A DNA stretch of 64,000 nucleotides from an alpha proteobacterium HIMB5 (GTDB lineage Bacteria; Pseudomonadota; Alphaproteobacteria; Pelagibacterales; Pelagibacteraceae). The translations under genes and the position numbers were made by a program. Positions 10,352 through 17,677 of this stretch are shown here, piece by piece. The notes beneath the pieces were generated by a model. The model saw nothing but the letters and a program-made list of their open reading frames with translations, ran no database searches and had not been told where the DNA came from. Position 1 is the first letter of the stretch, and each line of letters begins with the position of its first letter. The DNA lies in contig CP003809.1 of assembly GCA_000299095.1 (NCBI GenBank), positions 62,001 to 126,000 on the forward strand, written 5' to 3'.

Positions 10352-10979
10352 AAAACCTCAATATTGGTCAACTGCAAAAAAATATCTATCAAATAAAGAT
10401 AAGATTATGGAGAAGTTAATTAAATCTTATAAATCTCCATCAGAAGTAATACTAACATCAAGAAAAGATATTTTTTTCTCTCTTTGCAAAAGTATCATTG
10501 GCCAGCAGATTAGTGTTGCTGCCGCTAACTCAGTCTTTTTAAGATTTAAAAAAGTGTGTAATGGAAAAATCAAACCCTTAATAGTTTCAAAGTTAACAAC
10601 TGCAAAATTACGGAAATGTGGTTTAAGTAGACAAAAAATTTTAGGAATAAAAAGTCTATCAAAACAAATGATAGAAAAATCTTTTAACCCAAAGTTAATA
10701 GAAAAAATGAATGATGAAGAAGCAATAGAATATCTATCTAAATTAAGACAAATTGGAAAATGGTCTGCTGAAATGATTTTATTGTTTACTTATAATAGGC
10801 CAAATATTTGGCCTATCCAAGATATTGGTTTGTTAAGAGCAATTTCTAAGAATTATAAAAAAGATTATTTGCCCCCAGAAAAGTTTGTCAATCTTCTAAA
10901 AAAAAGGTTTTCGCCATATTGTTCAGTTGCTACTTGGTACTTGTGGAGAAGCATTGATCCTGAACCAATACAATATTAA
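10344..10979 (+). CDS. DNA-3-methyladenine glycosylase II (AlkA-type, HhH-GPD)
   Basis: A 211-residue base-excision-repair glycosylase of the HhH-GPD superfamily. ICKSIIGQQIS-type residues appear as SLCKSIIGQQISVAAANSV near 48-66. The helix-hairpin-helix segment is LSKLRQIGKWSAEMILLF. The catalytic Asp is in NIWPIQDIGLLRAIS. No iron-sulfur Cys cluster is present, which separates it from endonuclease III/MutY. It lacks the N-terminal domain of E. coli AlkA, matching the short bacterial form. Its stop shares a TTAA with the opposing DUF1330 gene. Confidence 0.88.
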   Translation: MTKKPQYWSTAKKYLSNKDKIMEKLIKSYKSPSEVILTSRKDIFFSLCKSIIGQQISVAAANSVFLRFKKVCNGKIKPLIVSKLTTAKLRKCGLSRQKILGIKSLSKQMIEKSFNPKLIEKMNDEEAIEYLSKLRQIGKWSAEMILLFTYNRPNIWPIQDIGLLRAISKNYKKDYLPPEKFVNLLKKRFSPYCSVATWYLWRSIDPEPIQY

Positions 10980-11263
10980 GCACCCTCAATTATTTGATGA
11001 TTTCTAACAACACTATTACCAAGAATAGTATGAGCTGATTGATATTCATCTGAATAAAAAAAATTTTTGGCAATTTCAAAAGTTTCAAATTCAATTACAA
11101 CTGTTCGAATAAATTCTTTGCCTTCAGTTGTAATCTTATTACCTCCTCTAACTAAAAAATTTCCTCTATATTTATCAACAGCTTCTTTTGCTTTAACCGC
11201 ATAATCTTTTAAAATTTCATTGTCCTTTATTTCTTCATATACACAAACAACATAGCCTTTCAT
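10976..11263 (-). CDS. DUF1330-family small protein
   Basis: A 95-residue protein, MKGYVVCVYEEI..., with the alpha-beta ferredoxin-like barrel pattern of DUF1330: GGNKITTEG, RTVVIEFETFEIAKNFFYSDEYQSA and a C-terminal RNHQIIEG. Function is unknown. A longer frame starts at 11284, but I chose 11263. A strong GGAGG lies just upstream of this ATG, within the codons of the longer version, and conserved sequence begins here. It faces the AlkA-like gene tail to tail with a 4-base overlap. The start is only 14 bases past the end of the upstream GT17 gene. Confidence 0.82.
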   Translation of the reverse strand: MKGYVVCVYEEIKDNEILKDYAVKAKEAVDKYRGNFLVRGGNKITTEGKEFIRTVVIEFETFEIAKNFFYSDEYQSAHTILGNSVVRNHQIIEGA

Positions 11264-11266
11264 TTT

Positions 11267-11272
11267 TCCTCC
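11267..11272 (-). promoter_or_regulatory. Shine-Dalgarno site that fixes the DUF1330 start
   Basis: On the minus strand GGAGGA is followed by AAA and then ATG at 11263. The same GGAGGAAAAATG arrangement precedes the purine permease at 14080, so this spacing is used elsewhere in the window. It argues against the ATG at 11284, which has no such site. Confidence 0.7.
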
Positions 11273-11276
11273 ACAT

Positions 11277-12173
11277 TTAATCAATCCAATTTTTGTATTT
11301 TTCCAAATTTTTTTGAATAAAAATTGGTAATTTATTTATTTCATATATATCAAGTTTTCTTCTTTTATCGTCTCCATATTTTTTAGAAGTTTTATCACCA
11401 AACATGTCATAAATAGTTTCATTAGTTTTCATCAATTCTTTAATTTTTGTTTTTCCAAGTTCTTCAACCTCATAATCCCTATGGTGCAAGTATGATTTTA
11501 ATTTCAATTCTAAATCCTCTGCATTCTTTAAATTTGAAAAATGCCAACCACCATGATTAATGAATTTTTTATTGATATATTTCTTATCAGAAAAAAAAGT
11601 ATCAACTCTATAAAAAGAATATTTCTTATTTTTTATATTTCTCAACCATTGTGGTGATTTAAGATTTTTCTTTAAACATCCTTTAGTTCCAAACCACTGA
11701 AAATTAGGTAGATATCTGTTAAGTTTATAATAAAATATATCTTGTACAAACATTAAAATTTCATTTTTTGTTTCTTTTAATTTTGTTTTTTCCAAATTTG
11801 GAATCTCATCAACATCAGAGATTAATATTAAATCATTGTCATTTGCCATTTTTAAACCTTGTGAAATTAGATCTCTCTGACTATTTTCTCTTAACAGAGC
11901 ATTGTTTATTTCTTTAGCTGATATAGTTCCAGTACTATCATCTTTTAAGATTTCCTGAATTCCACTTGGTTGGTTATCTTGAATAATATAAATAATTTTG
12001 TCTCTAAATTTTGTATATTTTTTTATATCAAATCTTAATTTTCGTTCTTTACCGTTATGAAAGAATTTACTTTCAACTATAACAAAATAATCAATATATT
12101 CATTTAAGATGTTTAATCTTAAATCTAGAATTACATCTTCATCATAGAACATGAAACAATCGTATATTTTCAT
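11277..12173 (-). CDS. Glycosyltransferase family 17 protein
   Basis: A 298-residue protein resembling GT17 (beta-1,4-N-acetylglucosaminyltransferase-like). The N-terminus MKIYDCFMFYDEDVILDLRL and VIVESKFFHNGKERKLRF match the family start. LILISDVDEIPNLEKTK supplies the DxD metal/nucleotide-sugar motif (about residues 118-134). NHGGWHFSNLKNAEDLELKL is the C-terminal conserved block. There is no signal peptide or membrane segment, so it likely works in the cytoplasm on a surface polysaccharide or lipid-linked sugar; acceptor unknown. It is divergent from the phosphoribosyltransferase across only 26 bases. Confidence 0.82.
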   Translation of the reverse strand: MKIYDCFMFYDEDVILDLRLNILNEYIDYFVIVESKFFHNGKERKLRFDIKKYTKFRDKIIYIIQDNQPSGIQEILKDDSTGTISAKEINNALLRENSQRDLISQGLKMANDNDLILISDVDEIPNLEKTKLKETKNEILMFVQDIFYYKLNRYLPNFQWFGTKGCLKKNLKSPQWLRNIKNKKYSFYRVDTFFSDKKYINKKFINHGGWHFSNLKNAEDLELKLKSYLHHRDYEVEELGKTKIKELMKTNETIYDMFGDKTSKKYGDDKRRKLDIYEINKLPIFIQKNLEKYKNWID

Positions 12174-12199
12174 AATTTTTTTTTAAATTATTTATTTAT

Positions 12200-12742
12200 A
12201 TGATAAACATTTTTATGGCAGATAAATTAATTATTTCATTTGAAGAGTATAATAAAATTGTTGAGAAATTAGCTACTCAAATACATCAAAATTATAAACC
12301 CACCGTTTTGGTTGGTATAATGCGTGGAGCAGCCCCAATAATAGATATTTTATCTAGGATTTTAAAACTGCCTATAGCTTATATTGTGATTCAAAGTTAT
12401 TCCGGTAAAGGAATGGAAGACAAACAAGGTGAATTAATGTTTGCAAGAGAAATAAGTTCACTGGCAAAAGACAACGATTTTAATCGAGTTCTACTTATCG
12501 ATGATCTTTCAGATACAGGCTTGACGTTGAACAAAAGTATTGAATGGTTAAAAAATTATGGTCCTACTAAGAATTTTATTCAAGAAGTAAAAACAGCTTG
12601 TTTATGGAAAAAAAAATCCTCAAGTTTTGAGCCAGATTTTTGTCCTGTTAAGTTAGAAAATGATCCTTGGATAGTTCAACCAACAGAACATTATGAGGAA
12701 TTAACAATTGAAGATATTATTAAAAGAAATAATCAGGGCTAG
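12200..12742 (+). CDS. Purine phosphoribosyltransferase-family protein
   Basis: A 180-residue type I phosphoribosyltransferase. The PRPP-binding motif is RVLLIDDLSDTGLTL (about residues 100-114), preceded by TVLVGIMRGAAPIIDILSR. This is the pattern of hypoxanthine/xanthine-guanine salvage enzymes transferring ribose-5-phosphate from PRPP to a purine base. The substrate is inferred partly from the facing purine permease. A second in-frame ATG at 12215 begins MADKLIISF and is an equally good start; neither has a strong ribosome site. Transcription ends at the hairpin immediately following. Confidence 0.83.
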   Translation: MINIFMADKLIISFEEYNKIVEKLATQIHQNYKPTVLVGIMRGAAPIIDILSRILKLPIAYIVIQSYSGKGMEDKQGELMFAREISSLAKDNDFNRVLLIDDLSDTGLTLNKSIEWLKNYGPTKNFIQEVKTACLWKKKSSSFEPDFCPVKLENDPWIVQPTEHYEELTIEDIIKRNNQG

Positions 12743-12761
12743 TAAATTCCACTAGCCCTGA
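12733..12761. terminator. Bidirectional hairpin between phosphoribosyltransferase and purine permease
   Basis: An 11-bp perfect inverted repeat (TCAGGGCTAGT / ACTAGCCCTGA) with a 7-base loop overlaps the stop codon of the + strand gene and lies 9 bases past the end of the minus gene. Flanking T runs are weak on either strand, but the GC-rich stem stands out in AT-rich DNA. Its tail-to-tail position suggests termination or 3'-end protection for both genes. Confidence 0.75.
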
Positions 12762-12769
12762 AAAAAATT

Positions 12770-14080
12770 TTAGCCAACGATAAAGCTTATCAAACTTAGA
12801 ATTGCAATTACCCAAATTGCTGGAGAAGTTGAAGAAAACTTCCCAGTGAATAATTTAATTAATGCATAAGATACAAAAGCTAGAGCTATACCATTACTAA
12901 TACTATAAGTTAAAGGCATTGCTATCATCGCAAGAATTGCTGGTGCAGATTCTGCAATATCATTCCATTCTATATCTGTAATGTTTCTCACAAATAGAAC
13001 TGAAACAAACAATAAAGCAGCACCATCAATTTGTTTTGGTAGACTTGTTGCCAAAGGAGCAAAAAATATACATGCTAAAAATAGCAAACCAATAACAAGT
13101 GAAGTCATACCAGTTTTTCCACCAGCCTTTACGCCAGCACCTGATTCAACATAACTAGTTACTGTAGTAGTACCCATCATTGCTCCAGCAACAGTACCTA
13201 CACTGTCAGATAACATTGCTTTATTAATATCTTGGACTTTTCCTTGTTTATCAACTTTACCTGCTACATTTGCTACAGAAGTTAAAGTTCCAGCTGTATC
13301 AAAAAAATCAATAAATAATAAAGTGAAGATAACTGTCGACATACCAGCAGTCATTGCAGCTGATAAATCAAACTCAAACAAATATGTCATTGGTGGAGGT
13401 GAACTTACTAGACCATTAAATTTAGCAAGACCTGATGCCCATGCAATGATACTAAAAGCTAATATCCCAATTATGATATTTCCTTTTACATTCATTTTCT
13501 CCAAAACAATTATGGCTATAAATGTTGCACAACCAAGAAGAACTATCGGGTCGCCCAAGTTTCCAAGTTTTACTAAAGTTACAGGATCATCAACTACAAC
13601 TTCCATTATTTGTAACCCAATGATAGCTAAAAATAATCCAATTCCAGCGCCTATTCCTAGTTTTAAACTTCTTGGTATAGAATTGATTAACCATGCTCTT
13701 ATTGGTGTAAGCGAAATGATTAAGAATAATATTCCAGCTACTAATACAGCACCTAATGCTTCTTGAGGAGTGTATCCCATTCCAGCACATACTCCAAAAG
13801 CAACAAAAGCATTTATTCCCATTCCTGGCGCCAAACCAATTGGCCAAGTTTTTCCATAGAATGCCATAATGAAACAAGCAAGAGCAGTAGCTAAAATAGT
13901 TGCAGTATAAACTGCACCAAAATCAAAAAATCCTTTTTCTGGTCCCGCAAATTCACCTGACAAGATAAACGGATTTAAAAACATAATATATGCCATTGTT
14001 AAGAATGTGGTAGTTCCTGCAATTACTTCTGTTTTAAAATCAGTTTTGTGTTTTTTATAATTAAAATAATTATTAAGCAT
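12770..14080 (-). CDS. Adenine/guanine/hypoxanthine permease (AzgA-type NCS2)
   Basis: A 436-residue membrane transporter with about 12-14 helices. Family signatures are TTFLTMAYIMFLNPFILSG near residues 24-42, PIGLAPGMGINAFVAFGVC near 76-94, and TSYVESGAGVKAGGKTGMTS in the middle (about 305-324). These match the AzgA branch of purine-base symporters rather than the uracil/xanthine branch. It faces the phosphoribosyltransferase, so uptake plus salvage of free purines is the likely joint role. A strong AGGAGG precedes the ATG, and an 8-bp inverted repeat lies in the leader. Confidence 0.92.
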   Translation of the reverse strand: MLNNYFNYKKHKTDFKTEVIAGTTTFLTMAYIMFLNPFILSGEFAGPEKGFFDFGAVYTATILATALACFIMAFYGKTWPIGLAPGMGINAFVAFGVCAGMGYTPQEALGAVLVAGILFLIISLTPIRAWLINSIPRSLKLGIGAGIGLFLAIIGLQIMEVVVDDPVTLVKLGNLGDPIVLLGCATFIAIIVLEKMNVKGNIIIGILAFSIIAWASGLAKFNGLVSSPPPMTYLFEFDLSAAMTAGMSTVIFTLLFIDFFDTAGTLTSVANVAGKVDKQGKVQDINKAMLSDSVGTVAGAMMGTTTVTSYVESGAGVKAGGKTGMTSLVIGLLFLACIFFAPLATSLPKQIDGAALLFVSVLFVRNITDIEWNDIAESAPAILAMIAMPLTYSISNGIALAFVSYALIKLFTGKFSSTSPAIWVIAILSLISFIVG

Positions 14081-14097
14081 TTTTCCTCCTAAAATTC

Positions 14098-14129
14098 ATA
14101 AGTAAGCGATTCTTTATTAAATTACTTAT
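14098..14129 (-). promoter_or_regulatory. Inverted repeat in the purine permease leader
   Basis: ATAAGTAA and TTACTTAT form an 8-bp inverted repeat separated by 16 bases, starting 18 bases upstream of the permease ATG. It could be an RNA hairpin before the ribosome site or an operator for a dimeric regulator. The sequence does not fit the conserved core of the purine riboswitch. Both arms are AT-rich, so chance is possible. Confidence 0.35.
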
Positions 14130-14204
14130 AAAAACTAAAATTTATTCACATAATTCAACTCACAAGTTTATATTAAGCATAAATTTTAATGATATTTATA
14201 TGTT

Positions 14205-14501
14205 ATGACCAAGTTTATTTTATTTTTCTTTATTTTTAATTTTTTAATTGGATGTCAAACAGTTAAAGAAAAAACAGATGAAATTGTAAAAAAAGAAAAT
14301 GAAAAGCTAAGTACATTTATTGGCAAGCCTGTTTCAAACTTGAAATCAGAATTAGGTATTTCAGATGAAGATTTCTTAAATGAAAGTGGAAATAAAGTAA
14401 TGATTTATAAAACTAGAAAATATGGGATTCCTTGTGAACGAAAATTTGAGATTGGTGAAAATGAAATTGTAATTGGTTTTATTTCGAAAGGATGTTTTTG
14501 A
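14205..14501 (+). CDS. Small predicted lipoprotein
   Basis: A 98-residue protein with a signal peptide and lipobox LIGC (Cys at about residue 17), followed by a short charged helix (KEKTDEIVKKENEKL). The compact remainder contains FIGKPVSNLKSELGISDEDF, KVMIYKTRKYGIPCERKF and a final Cys. The two mature Cys residues could form a disulfide. The fold hint (G-x-P-x-x-L then a beta-rich part) resembles small outer-membrane lipoproteins of the SmpA/BamE type, but I do not claim that identity. It is the only gene in this unit and ends in a strong hairpin. Confidence 0.75.
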   Translation: MTKFILFFFIFNFLIGCQTVKEKTDEIVKKENEKLSTFIGKPVSNLKSELGISDEDFLNESGNKVMIYKTRKYGIPCERKFEIGENEIVIGFISKGCF

Positions 14502-14505
14502 TCAA

Positions 14506-14532
14506 ACTTGCGGAGATAAAATCTCCGCAAGT
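14506..14532. terminator. Hairpin between the small lipoprotein and hsp20
   Basis: A perfect 12-bp inverted repeat (ACTTGCGGAGAT / ATCTCCGCAAGT) with a 3-base loop lies in the 39-base gap between two convergent genes. It starts 4 bases past the lipoprotein stop and ends 8 bases before the hsp20 stop. A T-rich run is not immediate on either side, but position and stem strength favour a shared terminator. Confidence 0.8.
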
Positions 14533-14540
14533 AAGGTTAT

Positions 14541-14987
14541 TTACTTTATTTCTATAAGTTTTTTCTTCTTATGTTCAGGTACAATTCTTTCACAAGAAAT
14601 TGTCAAAAGACCATCTTTAAGCTCTGCACCATTTACCTTTACATCATCAGCAATTGTAAATGATCTTGCAAATTGTCTTTGAGATATTCCTTTATGAATA
14701 ATCTCCCCATCCACATTTTTATCTTCAGATTTATTAACTTGTTTTGTTCTTACAGTTAATAAATTATCCTCAAACTCAACTTCCACATCATTTTTGTTAA
14801 AACCAGCTAAAGCAACCTCAATAGCATAGTTGTCTTTTCCAGTTCTTCTGATGTTATAAGGCGGATAGTTTGATTGCATTGTCAAACTTCCATTACCTAA
14901 CATATTTTCAAATTGATCAAACATATCATCAAATCCAATTGAAAATGGTCTTAGTGAGTTAAATATAGATAGATCCTTACTTGTCAT
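14541..14987 (-). CDS. ibpA: Small heat-shock protein Hsp20 (IbpA-like)
   Basis: A 148-residue alpha-crystallin-type holdase that binds unfolding proteins under heat stress. The N-terminus FNSLRPFSIGFDDMFDQFEN and YPPYNIRRTGKDNYAIEVALA begin the domain. EVEFEDNLLTVRTK, HKGISQRQFARSFTIAD and the C-terminal GLLTISCERIVPEHKK complete it. The IPX-type tail motif is near the end (IVPEH). The order and length match class A Hsp20 of alphaproteobacteria. The leader carries a heat-shock promoter match and a ROSE-like thermometer, both listed separately. Confidence 0.95.
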   Translation of the reverse strand: MTSKDLSIFNSLRPFSIGFDDMFDQFENMLGNGSLTMQSNYPPYNIRRTGKDNYAIEVALAGFNKNDVEVEFEDNLLTVRTKQVNKSEDKNVDGEIIHKGISQRQFARSFTIADDVKVNGAELKDGLLTISCERIVPEHKKKKLIEIK

Positions 14988-15041
14988 AGTTTCCTCCTTT
15001 TATTAAGCAAGTTATTTGGTAAGCCCCATTAGGCGACTTAC
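14985..15041 (-). promoter_or_regulatory. ROSE-like RNA thermometer in the hsp20 leader
   Basis: The minus-strand leader has two elements. First is a 23-base GC-rich hairpin at 15041-15019 (GTAAG...CTTAC arms). Second is CTTGCT at 15011-15006, which can pair with the Shine-Dalgarno AGGAGG at 14998-14993 across a 7-base loop. The pairing register gives U-A, C-G, G opposite G, U-A, U-G, C-G. A U(U/C)GCU motif pairing with AGGA through a G-G mismatch is the defining feature of ROSE thermometers, known upstream of hsp20 genes in rhizobia. Spacing from SD to ATG is 5 bases. Function is inferred, not shown. Confidence 0.65.
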
Positions 15042-15047
15042 TAAACT

Positions 15048-15075
15048 TATGTAGGTACGAAACTTTATATTTCAA
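15048..15075 (-). promoter_or_regulatory. Sigma-32 (RpoH)-type promoter of hsp20
   Basis: On the minus strand TTGAAA (15075-15070) is followed after exactly 14 bases by CCTACATA (15055-15048). This resembles the RpoH consensus CTTGAA-(N11-15)-CCCCATnT. Transcription would start near 15042, just before the leader hairpin, giving a leader of about 55 bases. The groES promoter shows the same spacing. Confidence 0.65.
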
Positions 15076-15082
15076 TAGTGTA

Positions 15083-17158
15083 TTATATTTTATTCGAAAT
15101 TTTTAAGGCAAAAGCATAGTCAACTGCAATTTCTTCTATTGCTCCATCTCTACCAGATTTACCGCCATGACCAGCGTTCATTTCTGTTTTTAAAAGTAAT
15201 AAATTATTGTCAGTTTTATAGTCTCTTAATTTTGCAGTAAATTTTGCAGGTTCATCGAACAATACCCTATTATCACTCAAGCTTGTTGTAATTAAAATAT
15301 TTGGGTAATCCATTTTTTTTATATTGTTATAGGGTGCGTAAGAATAAATATAATCAAAATGTTCTTTTATATCTTTAGCATTACCAAATTCATCAAATTC
15401 ACCAATTGTAAGTGGTAATGAATGATCTAGATTTGTAGTTAATGAGTCCACAAAAGGAACAGCCATTATTATTCCTAAAAATAATTCAGGAGCACTATTA
15501 ACAACTGCTCCCATTAATAAACCACCAGCAGAACCACCCATTCCAATTATTTTTTTTTTAGAAGTATATTTATTATCAATCAAATATTTTGCAGCATAGA
15601 TGTAATCTTCAAAAGTATTTTTTTTATTTAAAAGTTTACCTTCTTTCCACCACTTCATACCTTTTTCCATACCCCCTCTAATATGTGCAGTAGCCCAAAT
15701 AATGTCTCTGTTAATTAAACTTAGTCTGGTAGATGAAAATATTGGATTCATAGAACTTCCATAAGATCCATATCCATATAATAACAAATTAGCTGAACCA
15801 TCTAATTTTGTATTTTTGTGTCTTGTAATTGTTAAAGGAACTAATCTCCCATCATGAGACTTATATTCTATTCTTTCCACTACATAATCACTAGGATTAT
15901 GACCTGATGGAATTTCCTGTTCCTTAACAAGAGCTTTTTCTTTAGTTTGAAGGTTATATCTATAAACTCTCGAAGGTGTTTTTGGTGAAGAATAACTTAG
16001 ATAAACTGTATCTGTATTTTTATCTCTTTGCATTAAAGACACCCCAGGAAAGGTCACCGTTTCATCCGAAAAAACAAGTTCTTCTTCTAACCCTGTTTTA
16101 ATATTTTTAACAAAGATTTTATCTAATGCATTTGAGGTTTCTGATCTTAAAATCCAATTATTTAAAAAAGTACACCCGCCAACTAAAACCTCTTCTTTAG
16201 GTGGAATAAAATCTGACCATTTCTGGTTTTCTAGACTGTTTGAAATTTCAACTTTAAAATCTTCTGCATTCTCGTTGGTATGGTTATAGAATTTATTATC
16301 CCAAGAGTTTACAGAATATAAAACTCCTTTTTTTCTTTTTTTGATGAGTTTAGGTTTTGGTTTTTCTTCATCTGATTTAAAATAATATTGTTCAGATGTG
16401 TTATGGTCTGATGTAGAAATAAAAAAATATTTCTCATCCGAGCTTAAGCTAATACTTACAGTAAAAGCATCACTTTTTTCGTTGAAAATTAATTCATCTT
16501 CTTCAACTTTAGTTCCAAGTTTATGTCGATATATTGTTCTTGCTCGATGGTTATCATCTAGTTTTGAGTAAAAAATATAATTGTCGTCTAAGCTGAAAGT
16601 TATACTTCCAGAAGTATCTTTTATTTCTGGTGATATCGCTTCTTTACTTTTTATATCTCGTATAAATATTGAGTAATATTCTGATCCTTTTGTATCTAAT
16701 GAATAACCTAGATATTGATCATTAAAGCTCACTTCTAAATCGCCAACACCGAAGTATTCAACACCTAACTTTTCTTTCTCTTGATCACCATTCCAAATTT
16801 CCTCAACGGTTGAAGAATTAATTTTTTTTCTTAATTTTATGGAGTAATTTCCTTTTGTGGTAGTTTTTGTCCAATACTCATATGTATGATCTTTGTATGG
16901 AAGAGACTCGTCATCTAATTTAATTCGTCCTTTAATTTCATCAAATAAAGTTTTTTGTAAATCTTTTGTATCTTTAAGATGATGGTCTGCATAAATGTTT
17001 TCATTTTCTAGGTATTCTTTAACTTCTGGATTAAGTTTATTTTTATCTTTTAAAACTTCTAAAATATTTTCTTGATGTATCCAGCTATAATTATCTTCCC
17101 ATGTAACATTATGACATGATTTAAGTTCTGGTTTTTTTTTAAGATGTGGTATTTTCAT
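15083..17158 (-). CDS. ptrB: Oligopeptidase B, S9 family serine peptidase
   Basis: A 691-residue prolyl-oligopeptidase-type enzyme, length typical for PtrB, that trims peptides after basic residues. An N-terminal seven-bladed propeller (about residues 70-400) gates a C-terminal alpha/beta hydrolase. The nucleophile is in IGMGGSAGGLLMGAVVN (about residue 530). The catalytic His is in MNAGHGGKSGRDGA, and DNRVLFDEPAKFTAKLR lies between them with the Asp. ATAHIRGGMEKGMKWWKEGK is the conserved PtrB block. No signal peptide is present, so it is cytoplasmic. Its start is close to the divergent J-domain gene. Confidence 0.93.
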   Translation of the reverse strand: MKIPHLKKKPELKSCHNVTWEDNYSWIHQENILEVLKDKNKLNPEVKEYLENENIYADHHLKDTKDLQKTLFDEIKGRIKLDDESLPYKDHTYEYWTKTTTKGNYSIKLRKKINSSTVEEIWNGDQEKEKLGVEYFGVGDLEVSFNDQYLGYSLDTKGSEYYSIFIRDIKSKEAISPEIKDTSGSITFSLDDNYIFYSKLDDNHRARTIYRHKLGTKVEEDELIFNEKSDAFTVSISLSSDEKYFFISTSDHNTSEQYYFKSDEEKPKPKLIKKRKKGVLYSVNSWDNKFYNHTNENAEDFKVEISNSLENQKWSDFIPPKEEVLVGGCTFLNNWILRSETSNALDKIFVKNIKTGLEEELVFSDETVTFPGVSLMQRDKNTDTVYLSYSSPKTPSRVYRYNLQTKEKALVKEQEIPSGHNPSDYVVERIEYKSHDGRLVPLTITRHKNTKLDGSANLLLYGYGSYGSSMNPIFSSTRLSLINRDIIWATAHIRGGMEKGMKWWKEGKLLNKKNTFEDYIYAAKYLIDNKYTSKKKIIGMGGSAGGLLMGAVVNSAPELFLGIIMAVPFVDSLTTNLDHSLPLTIGEFDEFGNAKDIKEHFDYIYSYAPYNNIKKMDYPNILITTSLSDNRVLFDEPAKFTAKLRDYKTDNNLLLLKTEMNAGHGGKSGRDGAIEEIAVDYAFALKISNKI

Positions 17159-17173
17159 TTTGAGACGAAATAC

Positions 17174-17677
17174 ATGAATATAATAATTTATACAGTAGTA
17201 ATTTTGACGTTGTTCTACTTTATTCTTAAATTTTTAACCAATATTTCACCAAAAAAAATATCTAAAAGTCTTAGGATCCTAATAATTTTTGGATCAGTGA
17301 TTTTAGCTATTTTATTTGCTATAGGTGGAAAGTTTTTACTGTCTTTACCCTTAACATTAATTAGCTTGGGTCTAATGAAGTTAAAGGGTTTATCTTTATT
17401 CCAATTATTTTCATTATTCAGGCTTATTCAAACTTTAAGAAGTTCTGGTAGATTTAATTTTAGCCAATCAAGTACAACAAATAATACAACAATGACAGTT
17501 TCTGAAGCTTACAAAATTCTTAACTTAGATATGAAAAAAAAAATTACTAAAGAAGATGTAAATAAAGCTTATGTAAACATACAAAAGAAAATACATCCTG
17601 ATGTTTCTCCAGAAACTGCAAGACTATCAGCTATAGTAAATGAAGCAAAAGAGGTTGTATTAAGAAATATTTCTTAA
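17174..17677 (+). CDS. Membrane protein with C-terminal J-domain (Pam18/TIM14-like)
   Basis: About 167 residues from the ATG at 17174. A longer frame begins at 17144, but it would overlap the start of the divergent ptrB, so I prefer 17174. Two or three hydrophobic segments fill the first 90 residues (IIIYTVVILTLFYFILKFL, then ILIIFGSVILAILFAIGGKF). The last 60 residues form a degenerate J-domain, MTVSEAYKILNL..., with an intact HPD in KKIHPDVSPETARLSAIVNEA. A J-domain behind membrane anchors is the layout of mitochondrial Pam18 and its alphaproteobacterial relatives; it likely recruits DnaK to the membrane. Partner unknown. Confidence 0.8.
   Translation: MNIIIYTVVILTLFYFILKFLTNISPKKISKSLRILIIFGSVILAILFAIGGKFLLSLPLTLISLGLMKLKGLSLFQLFSLFRLIQTLRSSGRFNFSQSSTTNNTTMTVSEAYKILNLDMKKKITKEDVNKAYVNIQKKIHPDVSPETARLSAIVNEAKEVVLRNIS

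Noticed and set aside
11264-11284. Upstream ATG for the DUF1330 gene
   Set aside because: The strong GGAGG lies between this ATG and the one at 11263, so the downstream start is better supported.
14081-14204. Purine riboswitch before the purine permease
   Set aside because: The conserved core and loop sequences of the purine aptamer are not recognisable; only a simple AT-rich inverted repeat is seen.
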